22,310 bases of DNA from an uncultured bacterium (lineage in GTDB: Bacteria > Hydrogenedentota > Hydrogenedentia > Hydrogenedentales > CAITNO01): NCBI GenBank assembly GCA_937923585.1, contig CALDSM010000766.1:1-22310 (forward strand). The letters run 5' to 3'. Of this stretch, positions 16,248 to 22,310 are shown one piece after another. Within the stretch, counting starts at the first letter, position 1. Every line of letters starts with the position of its first letter. Made by a program: the position numbers and the translations under genes. Below the pieces are notes generated by a model. It ran no database searches, had not been told where the DNA came from, and saw nothing but the letters and a program-made list of their open reading frames with translations.

Positions 16248-16533
16248 TGTCGCCTTGACATTGCCGTTCCCACGCTGTTCAAGTTTATTGAGGTGTCTTT
16301 GGAAGTGGTCGCACCAGTTGGGCCCTTGTGAAGCCGCAGGGTGGAGACCACCTGTCCGCCTTCTTTCGGCCGCCGCATGCCCCAGCGACACAGCCGAATC
16401 ATGGCAGAGGATTTGCAGCCTGAACCGGTTCAAGGCCGATGGGCAGTTCGCGGCACGGAAATTCGGCTTGCCACATTGGCGCTCCCCGGAATGGCGACGG
16501 CTGTTTTCGACGTTTCCGATTCAGGAGAAAGAC

Positions 16534-18669
16534 ATGCCGACAAACCGCCTGATTAATTCCACGAGCCCCTATCTTTTGCAGCACGCGCACAACCCCGTGG
16601 ACTGGCACCCTTTTGACGACGAGGCGCTGGCACTGGCACGAACCGGGGACAAACCCATCTTTCTGTCCATCGGCTATGCGGCGTGCCACTGGTGCCATGT
16701 GATGGAGCGGGAGTCTTTTGAGAACCCGTCCGTCGCGGCTTTGATGAACCGGGATTTCGTGTGCATCAAGGTGGACCGCGAGGAACGGCCGGACCTGGAT
16801 GAGATTTACATGGCCGCGGTGGTGGCCATGACGGGCGCAGGCGGATGGCCGATGAGCGTCTTTCTCACGCCCGATTTGCAGCCGTTCTACGGCGGCACCT
16901 ATTACCCGCCCGAGGACTATTACGGCCGGCCCGGTTTTCCCCGGGTTCTGGCGGGCGTGGCGGAGGCATGGGCGCAGCGCCGCGCCGCGGTGGTGTCGGG
17001 CGCGGCGGAACTGGCCGCGCATGTGCGCGACCGGCTCGGCAGCGGGCCGCTGCCCGGCGCGGCCGCACAGGCACTGGACACATCGCTTCTTGACGGCGCG
17101 GTGCATGAACTGGAACGCAGCTATGACGCCGCCGATGGCGGCTGGGGTACGGCGCCGAAGTTTCCGTCGAGCGGCTCGATAGAACTGCTGCTGCGCCACG
17201 CGCTGCGCAGCCGCCATGCGCATCACCTGCGCATGGCGGTGCATACGCTCGACCGCATGGCGCGGGGTGGCATGTATGACCAGCTTGGCGGCGGGTTCCA
17301 CCGCTATTCCACCGACAGCCAATGGCTGGTGCCGCATTTCGAGAAAATGCTCTACGACAATGCGCAACTGGCCGCCGCTTATCTGGAGGCGGCGCAGGTT
17401 ACCGGCTCCCCCTTTTATCGCCGCATTGCCGCAGAGACGCTGAACTACGTGCTGCGCGACCTTTGCGGACCGCGGGGCGAATTCTTCTCCAGTGAGGACG
17501 CGGACAGTGAGAGCGAGGAGGGGCGGTTCTATGTTTGGACGCGCGCCGCGATCCTAGACGCGCTGGGCGTGGAGGAAGGCGCCCTTTTCGCCCGCGCCTA
17601 CGGCGTGCAGGAAGGTGGAAACTTCAGTTCCCATGAGCCGTACCACGCGGGCCAGAACATCCTGCATCTGCCGAGGCCGTTGGAGACGTTGGCTGCGGAC
17701 CATGCACAAGGGATGACCGCCGGGGGCGGCTGTCCCACACTTGCGGGGCATCCCACACTTGCGGATTTGGAAACGCGTCTGGCTGCAGGCCGCGCGCGGC
17801 TGTCTGCGCTGCGGTCCGCACGGGTCCGGCCCGGCCGCGACGACAAGGCGGTTGCCGCGTGGAACGGGTTGATGATCTCCGCCTGCTGCCGCGGCGCGCA
17901 GGTGCTCGACGCGCCGCAGTATGCGGAGGCGGCCGTGCGCGCGGGGCATTTTCTGCTGGAGCACATGTTTCAGGACGGCGTGCTGCTGCGGTCCTGGCGT
18001 GCGGGGCGCGGGGCCGGGCCCGGCTATCTGGAGGACTATGCCAGCGTCACAAACGCCTTCATTGACCTTTATGAAACCACGTTCGACCCGGCCTGGCTCC
18101 GGCGGGCCGAACAGTTTATGGAACGGCTGCTGTCGGAATTCGGTGACCCCGGCAACGCCGCGCTCTTTCACAGCTCCGCCCGGCACGCGGGCCTTATCGC
18201 GCGGTCAAGTCCCGTGCAGGACGGCTCCGAACCGTCGGGCAATAGCATGGCGTCCCAGGCGCTGCTGCGCCTGTCACGTCACCTCGACCGAAACGACTGG
18301 CGCGACCGCGCCTTGGCGATACTGGTCTCGCAGACGGGGCTGCTGGCCGCCGCACCGTCCGCATTTCTCAAGATGCTCAACGCGGTGGATCTCGCGCTGG
18401 CCGAGCCGCTCGAACTGGTGCTGGCCCCCGGCGATGACGCCCCCGACATGGAACCCGCCTTACTGCGCGTGATTCATGAACGTTTTCTGCCGCACCGCAC
18501 TCTTGCCCGCACACGGGGTCCCGACGGTCAACCGGCCGTCTTGCCGCTCACCCAAGGCCGCGGGCCGGTGAGCAACGCCACGGCGGTCTACCTCTGCCAC
18601 GGCAATGTTTGCGACGCCCCTGTCACTTCCCCCCAAGACCTCGCCGAAGCGCTGGACCAGATGATGTAG
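16534..18669 (+). CDS. yyaL: YyaL/SPATA20-type protein (DUF255 thioredoxin-like domain)
   Basis: This 711-residue protein fits the usual length of the family (about 670-780). Residues 1-160 are the DUF255/Thioredox_DsbH domain with SPYLLQHAHNPVDW (11-24), the thioredoxin-like CHWC (51-54), the VDREERPDLDEIYM segment and GGWPMSVFLTP. The rest is an alpha/alpha toroid resembling N-acylglucosamine 2-epimerase and six-hairpin glycosidases, with GGMYDQLGGGFHRYS, PHFEKMLYDNAQLA, SSEDADSESEEG, RDDKAVAAWNGLMI and DGSEPSGNSMA. The substrate is not established for bacterial members; a redox or sugar-related role is usually proposed. The start is chosen for AGGAG (16523-16527) six bases upstream and because homology begins there; the frame is open to 16255 but that extension looks unlike the family. 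No signal peptide, so it should be cytoplasmic. A short in-frame DNA duplication lies at 17733-17764. Confidence 0.93.
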   Translation: MPTNRLINSTSPYLLQHAHNPVDWHPFDDEALALARTGDKPIFLSIGYAACHWCHVMERESFENPSVAALMNRDFVCIKVDREERPDLDEIYMAAVVAMTGAGGWPMSVFLTPDLQPFYGGTYYPPEDYYGRPGFPRVLAGVAEAWAQRRAAVVSGAAELAAHVRDRLGSGPLPGAAAQALDTSLLDGAVHELERSYDAADGGWGTAPKFPSSGSIELLLRHALRSRHAHHLRMAVHTLDRMARGGMYDQLGGGFHRYSTDSQWLVPHFEKMLYDNAQLAAAYLEAAQVTGSPFYRRIAAETLNYVLRDLCGPRGEFFSSEDADSESEEGRFYVWTRAAILDALGVEEGALFARAYGVQEGGNFSSHEPYHAGQNILHLPRPLETLAADHAQGMTAGGGCPTLAGHPTLADLETRLAAGRARLSALRSARVRPGRDDKAVAAWNGLMISACCRGAQVLDAPQYAEAAVRAGHFLLEHMFQDGVLLRSWRAGRGAGPGYLEDYASVTNAFIDLYETTFDPAWLRRAEQFMERLLSEFGDPGNAALFHSSARHAGLIARSSPVQDGSEPSGNSMASQALLRLSRHLDRNDWRDRALAILVSQTGLLAAAPSAFLKMLNAVDLALAEPLELVLAPGDDAPDMEPALLRVIHERFLPHRTLARTRGPDGQPAVLPLTQGRGPVSNATAVYLCHGNVCDAPVTSPQDLAEALDQMM
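17733..17764 (+). repeat. 18-bp period tandem duplication inside the yyaL-like gene
   Basis: The 14-mer TCCCACACTTGCGG occurs at 17733-17746 and again at 17751-17764. The period of 18 bp keeps the frame and yields CPTLAGHPTLAD in a loop between the two halves of the toroid, just before the conserved RDDK segment. Confidence 0.85.
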
Positions 18670-18731
18670 GAGAGCCGCAAGTTGACAGTACACAGTTGAC
18701 AGTTGACAGCGGAAAAACAGCGATCCCTTCG
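18670..18731. repeat. Convergent 62-bp gap with GTTGACAG repeats
   Basis: The gap between two converging genes contains GTTGACAG three times, at 18681-18688, 18695-18702 and 18702-18709. The last two overlap with a 7-bp period. No hairpin terminator is visible. Heptamer arrays of this type are often dispersed in bacterial genomes as short tandem repeats. Confidence 0.7.
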
Positions 18732-20396
18732 CTATCTTTCTGGTGCAGGAGCTGGGGCGGGCGCGGGAGCCGGATCTGCGGGCGGTGCCGGAGCGGGCGC
18801 TGGTGTGGGCGCGGGAGGCGGTGCCGCCGGTGCTGCCGTGGGAGGCGCTGCAGGGGCCGGGGAAGCTGCCGCGGGGGGCGACACCGGCACCGGTGCGGGC
18901 ACGGGGGCGGGTGTCGGTGCCGTGCCGGGTTTCTCTTCCACGGGCTTGGCGAAGACATCGTCGTCGGCGTTGGGCAGCACGGAAATCTTCAGGTTGCCGA
19001 TGACGGGAATGATGCGGGCCTGCTGGAACAGGTCGCCCTCGACCAGCTTGATGTGGGTGACGTCGGCCTGAGGCTGGTTGAACGTGGGATCAACGTCCAT
19101 CCACCGCCCCACCCAGACGGTGGCCCACTGGTGGAAATAGAATCCGCCGGGACTGCCGGGGATATAAATGAGCCCCGCCACCTCGCGCGCGGGCAGGCCC
19201 GCGGCGCGGGCCAGGCCGATGAACAGCACGCTGTGCTCGGTGCAGTCGCCCTCGAGGTGCTCCAGCACCTCCAGCGCGTTGGACAGGCGCGCCGAGTAGA
19301 TGTTGCGCACGTTCTTGTACACCCAGTTGCACAGTTTCGTGGAAACGGCCAGGGAGTCCTTCTCTTCGCCGACGATTTCCTTCGCCTTTTCAATCAGTTT
19401 GGCATGGTCACTCTGGATGAACTGCGTCGGCTTGGCGTAACGGAGGGCCTGCTCGTCGGTCACGGGCAACTGCGCCGCGGTGAACCCGTCCATGGGCACG
19501 GTGCGCGAACGGAAGTCCACGTGGTCGCCCTCGGTGGTCATGCGCTGCCGGTCGTCGTTGAACAGCAGTTTCTCGCCGAGTGGGCCGCGCAGGGCCAGCC
19601 GCAGCGCGGGGCGCGCGCGGGGGTCGTCAATGGGCGTGTCCACTATGGCCGCGTTGGAGATGATTACGTCGTTGCTGTAGGTGACGTCCTTGGCCACCTC
19701 CTCCGGTTCAAGGCGCATGGTGATGCTGTTGGCGATCTGCTCCTCAAGCGTCTCGCCGTGCTCGGTCACGCAGGACACCGAGTCTATGGCCATCAGGTCA
19801 ATGGCCGTGCGGATCTTGTACACCTTCGTGGTAACGCCGTTGAGCACCCGCTCTCCGATGTCAATGATCCGGCTGATGCCCGACACCTCCTGCTGGTAGA
19901 GCGGCTCGAACACGCTGAAATTCACCACGTCTCCCACCTGCGGGTGCTGCCTCGCCCAGTGCGCGTTGCGCAGCGAGTCCATCAGCGACTCCTGGGGCCG
20001 GGGGAAGCTCTTGTCCACGGCGTTGCCGCCGACGGTGCTGGTCAGCACCATTTCGTCGCCGTTGACCACGGCGTGGAACCGCGACATCTGCGCCGGGTCG
20101 GTCACCTCGGACACGATCTCGATGAGCCGCCCGTCCTCGGCATAGCAGCGGTCGGAAAAGATGTGCATGTCCTGCTTCGTGCCCGACATGGACACGTGGA
20201 ACTTGGCGTCCTCGACGACGTGGATGCGCTTCTTGTCGTCGCGGGAAACCCTGTTCAGCGAATACCCGGCCTTCTGGCCGTTCATGTACAGGCCGTACCA
20301 GTTCTCGCCGAGCAGCGCGTCTATATCCATCGCCTGCGCCGCCAGTATGCGCGGGAAAATCAGCAAGCCTGCCATAAGCAACGCCACTTTCTTCAT
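18732..20396 (-). CDS. Secreted transglutaminase-like (Transglut_core) protein
   Basis: A 554-residue protein. Residues 1-22 are a signal peptide (MKKVALLMAGLL... ending LAAQA). Residues 25-320 are a beta-rich region of unknown function that carries GLYMNGQKAGY, seen before other transglutaminase-like domains. The Transglut_core domain spans about 325-445 with the full triad: Cys385 in LEGDCTEHSV, His422 in FYFHQWATVWVG and Asp436 in WMDVDPTF. It could be a protease, an amidase or a cross-linking enzyme; sequence alone does not decide. From residue 490 a tail of almost only Pro and Ala (with a few Thr, Val, Ser) runs to the C-terminus. The start is taken at 20396 because the signal peptide begins there and GGAG (20405-20408) lies 8 nt upstream; the frame stays open for 16 more codons. 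Gene order: convergent with yyaL, tandem and 191 bp downstream of the nucleotidyltransferase. Confidence 0.92.
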   Translation of the reverse strand: MKKVALLMAGLLIFPRILAAQAMDIDALLGENWYGLYMNGQKAGYSLNRVSRDDKKRIHVVEDAKFHVSMSGTKQDMHIFSDRCYAEDGRLIEIVSEVTDPAQMSRFHAVVNGDEMVLTSTVGGNAVDKSFPRPQESLMDSLRNAHWARQHPQVGDVVNFSVFEPLYQQEVSGISRIIDIGERVLNGVTTKVYKIRTAIDLMAIDSVSCVTEHGETLEEQIANSITMRLEPEEVAKDVTYSNDVIISNAAIVDTPIDDPRARPALRLALRGPLGEKLLFNDDRQRMTTEGDHVDFRSRTVPMDGFTAAQLPVTDEQALRYAKPTQFIQSDHAKLIEKAKEIVGEEKDSLAVSTKLCNWVYKNVRNIYSARLSNALEVLEHLEGDCTEHSVLFIGLARAAGLPAREVAGLIYIPGSPGGFYFHQWATVWVGRWMDVDPTFNQPQADVTHIKLVEGDLFQQARIIPVIGNLKISVLPNADDDVFAKPVEEKPGTAPTPAPVPAPVPVSPPAAASPAPAAPPTAAPAAPPPAPTPAPAPAPPADPAPAPAPAPAPER

Positions 20397-20424
20397 ATAA
20401 CGGACTCCAAGGGGGCCATGCCGC

Positions 20425-20430
20425 ATTCTA
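20425..20430 (-). promoter_or_regulatory. Possible -10 element of the transglutaminase-like gene
   Basis: TAGAAT on the minus strand matches the -10 consensus in five of six bases and would give a leader of about 22 nt. The best upstream hexamer, TTGTCC, lies only 15 bp away, so the -35 is uncertain. Confidence 0.35.
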
Positions 20431-20504
20431 CCAGAGCGGCCCATGGGACAATAAACGCGGATTCAGGGACCGGGAGAGACAGGACAAGTCACCAGCCAGC
20501 GTCA

Positions 20505-20558
20505 CCGGGAGCCCCCGCCGCTCCCACAAAGGCGGGGACATCCCTGCCGGCTTCCCGG
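20505..20558. repeat. Nested inverted repeats between two minus-strand genes
   Basis: An inner stem pairs CCCCGCC (20513-20519) with GGCGGGG (20531-20537) over an 11-nt loop. An outer stem pairs CCGGGAGCC (20505-20513) with GGCTTCCCGG (20549-20558) with one bulged T. No U-run follows on the minus strand, so it is not a classical intrinsic terminator. It may be a dispersed intergenic repeat or a factor-dependent end for the nucleotidyltransferase transcript. The rest of the 20397-20587 gap holds only the promoter element and ribosome binding site of the next gene. Confidence 0.45.
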
Positions 20559-20587
20559 GGGTGCAATCCAGTTTGCGGCGGGTGCCC

Positions 20588-21169
20588 CTACGCGCCGCGT
20601 TTGCGCAGCGTCTCAATCAGTGCCTGTATCTCGGGCGCTTCAAGCAGTTCCGCAAACTGCCGGGTCCAGTGGCTGACATACTCCCAGTCAACCTGTTCCG
20701 CCGCCTCCACCAGTCCCTCAATGTCGGCGATGTCCTTGGGCCGGCGCGCCACGGCCTTCATGATGACAAGGTCTTCCGTCCGCGGCAGGCGCACGGTGTC
20801 GTCCCCAACGGCGACCGGGTGGCCGCCCGCGATGATGTCCTCTTCAAGGGGCATGCCCGCAAGCACAATGTCCACGTCTATGCCGGATGTTTCGTGCCGC
20901 ATCGGCAGCACCCGGGTGTCCCGCGCAAAGGCAGCGGGATCCGCGAGGCGCGGAACAAGACCGAATTGCCCTCCCGACGCGGCGAATGCGGCCCAGTTCT
21001 CCTCCTCCACGCTGGCAAGCACGTCAACGTCCTGTGTGACCCGGGGTCTGCCCATCAGCGAGACAGCCATGCCTCCTATAAGCACGTAAGGAACGGACGC
21101 CGATCGCATCCATCGGGCAATCGCGCAGGCGACTGCGGAGAGGAGCGGCGGCTGCGGCGAATCAGCCAT
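20588..21169 (-). CDS. Minimal nucleotidyltransferase, AbiEii/MNT-like
   Basis: A 193-residue protein of the polymerase-beta-like nucleotidyltransferase superfamily. The core motif VLIGGMAVSLMG is followed by VTQDVDV, giving the GG (32-33) and DxD (Asp47, Asp49) signature; a third acidic position is in GIDVDIVLAG (Asp98 or Asp100). The later segment EDLVIMKAVARRPKDIADIEGL is characteristic of AbiEii and DUF6036-type members. Such proteins transfer a nucleotide to tRNA, protein or a partner protein. The start at 21169 is chosen because GGAGGAGG (21174-21181) precedes it and because it overlaps the upstream gene as ATGGCTGA. The frame is open upstream to 21250, but that would overlap the upstream gene by much more. 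Confidence 0.85.
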   Translation of the reverse strand: MADSPQPPLLSAVACAIARWMRSASVPYVLIGGMAVSLMGRPRVTQDVDVLASVEEENWAAFAASGGQFGLVPRLADPAAFARDTRVLPMRHETSGIDVDIVLAGMPLEEDIIAGGHPVAVGDDTVRLPRTEDLVIMKAVARRPKDIADIEGLVEAAEQVDWEYVSHWTRQFAELLEAPEIQALIETLRKRGA

Positions 21170-21404
21170 GGAGCCTCCTCCGGAGTTCATTCCAGAGTTC
21201 GTGCTCGCGCCGGTCCTCTTCCGCAAGGGCTGCGCGCCACCCCATTTCACCCACAGATCGCATCAGCGTGTCGGTCGCGAGCAATTTCTGGTCAATGGTG
21301 GCACGACGCAGTTCCTCCGTCTGGCGCGCGTTCACAACACGCCATCTGGACTGGAAGGCCAGCGCCTCCCCGCGGGTCAGGGATTGGTTCACTCGTGGTT
21401 CCAT
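21162..21404 (-). CDS. Small charged helical protein, partner of the nucleotidyltransferase
   Basis: An 80-residue protein with no signal peptide or membrane segment. It is rich in Arg, Glu and Ala and predicted by eye to be largely alpha-helical; the C-terminal part GWRAALAEEDRREHELWNEL is amphipathic. I have no named family for it. Small proteins of this kind commonly sit directly before AbiEii-like nucleotidyltransferases. Its last codons overlap the next start by 8 bp, so translation is probably coupled. The start at 21404 is chosen because a strong extended -10 lies 12 bp upstream; the open frame runs to 21665, but that part is antisense to the DUF2961 gene and would lie upstream of the promoter. 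No Shine-Dalgarno precedes this ATG. Confidence 0.72.
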   Translation of the reverse strand: MEPRVNQSLTRGEALAFQSRWRVVNARQTEELRRATIDQKLLATDTLMRSVGEMGWRAALAEEDRREHELWNELRRRLHG

Positions 21405-21416
21405 TGTCTGAACGGC

Positions 21417-21425
21417 ATTATAGCA
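21417..21425 (-). promoter_or_regulatory. Extended -10 promoter, nearly leaderless
   Basis: The minus strand reads TGCTATAAT, a perfect extended -10 (TGn plus TATAAT). No good -35 is seen 17-18 bp further up, as expected for extended -10 promoters. The predicted start of transcription lies about 5 nt before the ATG at 21404, leaving no room for a Shine-Dalgarno. Confidence 0.65.
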
Positions 21426-21450
21426 CTGCGGGGGGCAGGCACGGCGGATC

Positions 21451-21479
21451 TTGCCTTCCCGCACCGCTTTCGATACCAT
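21451..21479 (+). promoter_or_regulatory. Possible promoter of the DUF2961 gene
   Basis: TTGCCT (21451-21456), a 17-bp spacer and TACCAT (21474-21479) each match consensus in four of six positions and would start transcription near 21486, about 34 nt before the ATG. It lies back to back with the minus-strand promoter in a 115-bp gap. Confidence 0.35.
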
Positions 21480-21519
21480 GGGCGGCAGGCTGCAACCGAA
21501 CTTTACGAGGAGAAACGCC

Positions 21520-22310
21520 ATGCGTGGATATTTGTGGGCCGCCGCGATTGTTTTGGCGCTTTGTGCGCCGCCCGCCGGGGCGCAGAGCGTGACCATGGAA
21601 TCACTGCTGAAGGAAATGACCAGCCTGGACTGGCTGGCCACCGCGCCGGGTCCGGCATACATCACAAAGCAGTTCTCCAGTTACAGCCGGAAATCCACGG
21701 ACCCGAACGTGCTGACGGAGGAGAACTGGTTCGCCAACGCGGACCGGGGGCACTACCTGCGCAAGGAGGCGGGTGCCGCGGGCGAGGAATTCGTGCTGAT
21801 GGACGCGGATGGGCCGGGTGCCATTGTGCGGTTCTGGTCGGCCAACGCCAACGAGGGCGGCGTGGTGCGCATCTACGTGGACGGCGCGGAGAAGCCTGCC
21901 GTTGAGATGACGCTGGAGGACATGCTGGACGGGCGCGCCAAGCCGTTTGTGAAGCCGATCTCCCATATGCTGTCACGGGGCTGGAACAGTTATCTGCCGA
22001 TGCCCTATGCGAAGCACTGCAAGGTCACGGTCAGCAAATTCAACATCTACTACCAGATCAACTACCGTACCTATCCCTCGGGCACGGTGGTCGAGTCCTA
22101 TTCGCCCGGACTTGCCGAAAGGCTCATGCCGGTGATTGAGTCCGCCGCCCAGGCGCTGGCCGCGCCGGAGACGGCCGCGAAAATGCCCGAAAACGCAGTG
22201 CCTTCGGGATATGACGCCGCGCTGGCGCCGGGTGAAACGCAAACCCTTGACCTGACGGGGCCGGCGGCGGTTTATGGGATTACCTGCAAAGCCGACGCGG
22301 CGGACCTGGC
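21520..22310 (+). CDS. Secreted DUF2961 (GH172-type) protein, C-terminus beyond window
   Basis: The first 263 codons are present. Residues 1-21 are a signal peptide (basic start, Trp-Ala-Ala-Ala core, PPAGA before Gln22). The mature part shows DUF2961 hallmarks: AYITKQFSSYSRKS, EEFVLMDADGPGAIVRFW and GVVRIYVDGAEKP, followed by SRGWNSYLPMPYAKHCKVTV. DUF2961 is now glycoside hydrolase family 172, whose characterised members act on fructofuranosyl or arabinofuranosyl linkages through a jelly-roll fold. The catalytic glutamates cannot be assigned in this fragment. Start: GAGGAG (21507-21512) lies 7 nt upstream of the ATG. A role in extracellular glycan breakdown is inferred from the family and the signal peptide. 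Confidence 0.9.
   Translation, partial: MRGYLWAAAIVLALCAPPAGAQSVTMESLLKEMTSLDWLATAPGPAYITKQFSSYSRKSTDPNVLTEENWFANADRGHYLRKEAGAAGEEFVLMDADGPGAIVRFWSANANEGGVVRIYVDGAEKPAVEMTLEDMLDGRAKPFVKPISHMLSRGWNSYLPMPYAKHCKVTVSKFNIYYQINYRTYPSGTVVESYSPGLAERLMPVIESAAQALAAPETAAKMPENAVPSGYDAALAPGETQTLDLTGPAAVYGITCKADAADL

Larger units (their letters stand above)
15765..16533. other. Divergent intergenic regulatory region
   Basis: This 769-bp gap separates the giant gene (minus) from the yyaL-like gene (plus). The half near 16140-16330 is clearly richer in A+T than either neighbour. It holds a minus-strand promoter, an inverted repeat, a duplicated Shine-Dalgarno segment and a small hairpin (all listed separately). 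Short open frames inside it, including one of 129 codons on the minus strand ending at 16402, lack a Shine-Dalgarno and resemble nothing I know, so I do not call them genes. Confidence 0.7.

Noticed and set aside
16255..16260. TTGACA on the plus strand as a -35 for the yyaL-like gene
   Set aside because: No acceptable -10 hexamer lies 16-18 bp downstream; the site is too far and unsupported.
16013..16402. A 129-codon minus-strand frame in the divergent gap
   Set aside because: No Shine-Dalgarno, no recognisable domain, and it covers the promoter and inverted repeat; it is probably chance.
16255..16533. N-terminal extension of the yyaL-like protein by 93 residues
   Set aside because: The extension is unlike the family and passes through intergenic-looking sequence, while the start at 16534 has AGGAG six bases upstream.
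16399..17367. A 322-codon minus-strand frame inside the yyaL-like gene
   Set aside because: The plus-strand product matches the YyaL family along its whole length; the minus frame is its antisense shadow.
18609..21089. A long plus-strand open frame of more than 800 codons opposite the transglutaminase-like gene
   Set aside because: It lies exactly codon-for-codon antisense to that gene and the nucleotidyltransferase, has a His/Arg/Gly-rich composition typical of antisense GC-rich frames, and has no family motif.
21168..21905. A 245-codon plus-strand frame overlapping the start of the DUF2961 gene
   Set aside because: It runs across the divergent promoters and is out of frame with the DUF2961 product, which has a clear signal peptide and family motifs.

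Overview
The window is GC-rich bacterial DNA with compact genes, Shine-Dalgarno starts and no rRNA, tRNA, CRISPR array or insertion sequence that I can see. The combination of a giant secreted protein built from Ig-like, PASTA, YDG, kelch and beta-helix modules joined by Gly-Glu linkers, a DUF2961 (GH172-type) secreted protein and a YyaL/DUF255 protein suggests an uncultured member of the PVC-like or FCB-like lineages. Candidatus Hydrogenedentota is my best guess, with Planctomycetota or Lentisphaerota as alternatives. This is inference from module style, not from a marker gene.

Left 15.8 kb (1..15764, minus strand): one uninterrupted reading frame of at least 5,254 codons, starting with a signal peptide at 15764 and running off the left edge. 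In order from the N-terminus it holds: a beta-rich domain; an InlB B-repeat; an MBG domain with two YDG repeats; three Ig-like repeats; a LamG domain; two Cry22-type Ig-like (DUF5011) domains; a PASTA domain; an LVIVD propeller; two PASTA domains; a jelly roll; a PASTA domain; two Ig-like domains; a Cys-rich right-handed beta-helix; one Ig-like domain; a kelch propeller that sits inside another Ig-like domain; two Ig-like domains; a second MBG domain with eight YDG repeats; a PASTA domain; a second beta-helix; and at least five more Ig-like domains. A surface or extracellular adhesion/matrix role is the natural inference.

15765..16533: a divergent, partly AT-rich regulatory region with a good sigma-70-type promoter (TTGACA-17-TACTAT) reading toward the giant gene, a long leader with a duplicated Shine-Dalgarno segment, and a 9-bp inverted repeat.

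16534..18669 (plus): a YyaL/SPATA20-type protein (DUF255 thioredoxin-like domain plus an alpha/alpha toroid). 18732..20396 (minus): a secreted transglutaminase-like protein with an intact Cys-His-Asp triad and a Pro/Ala tail. These two converge over a 62-bp gap holding TTGACAG-type heptamer repeats.

20588..21404 (minus): a two-gene unit of an 80-aa charged helical protein and a minimal AbiEii/MNT-like nucleotidyltransferase. The two overlap by 8 bp and are driven by an extended -10 promoter so close to the start that the mRNA would be nearly leaderless. It has a toxin-antitoxin-like layout. 21520..22310 (plus, partial): a secreted DUF2961 protein divergent from that unit. The genes do not form one obvious pathway; the giant gene, the transglutaminase and the DUF2961 protein are all exported, so the shared theme is the cell envelope or extracellular space.
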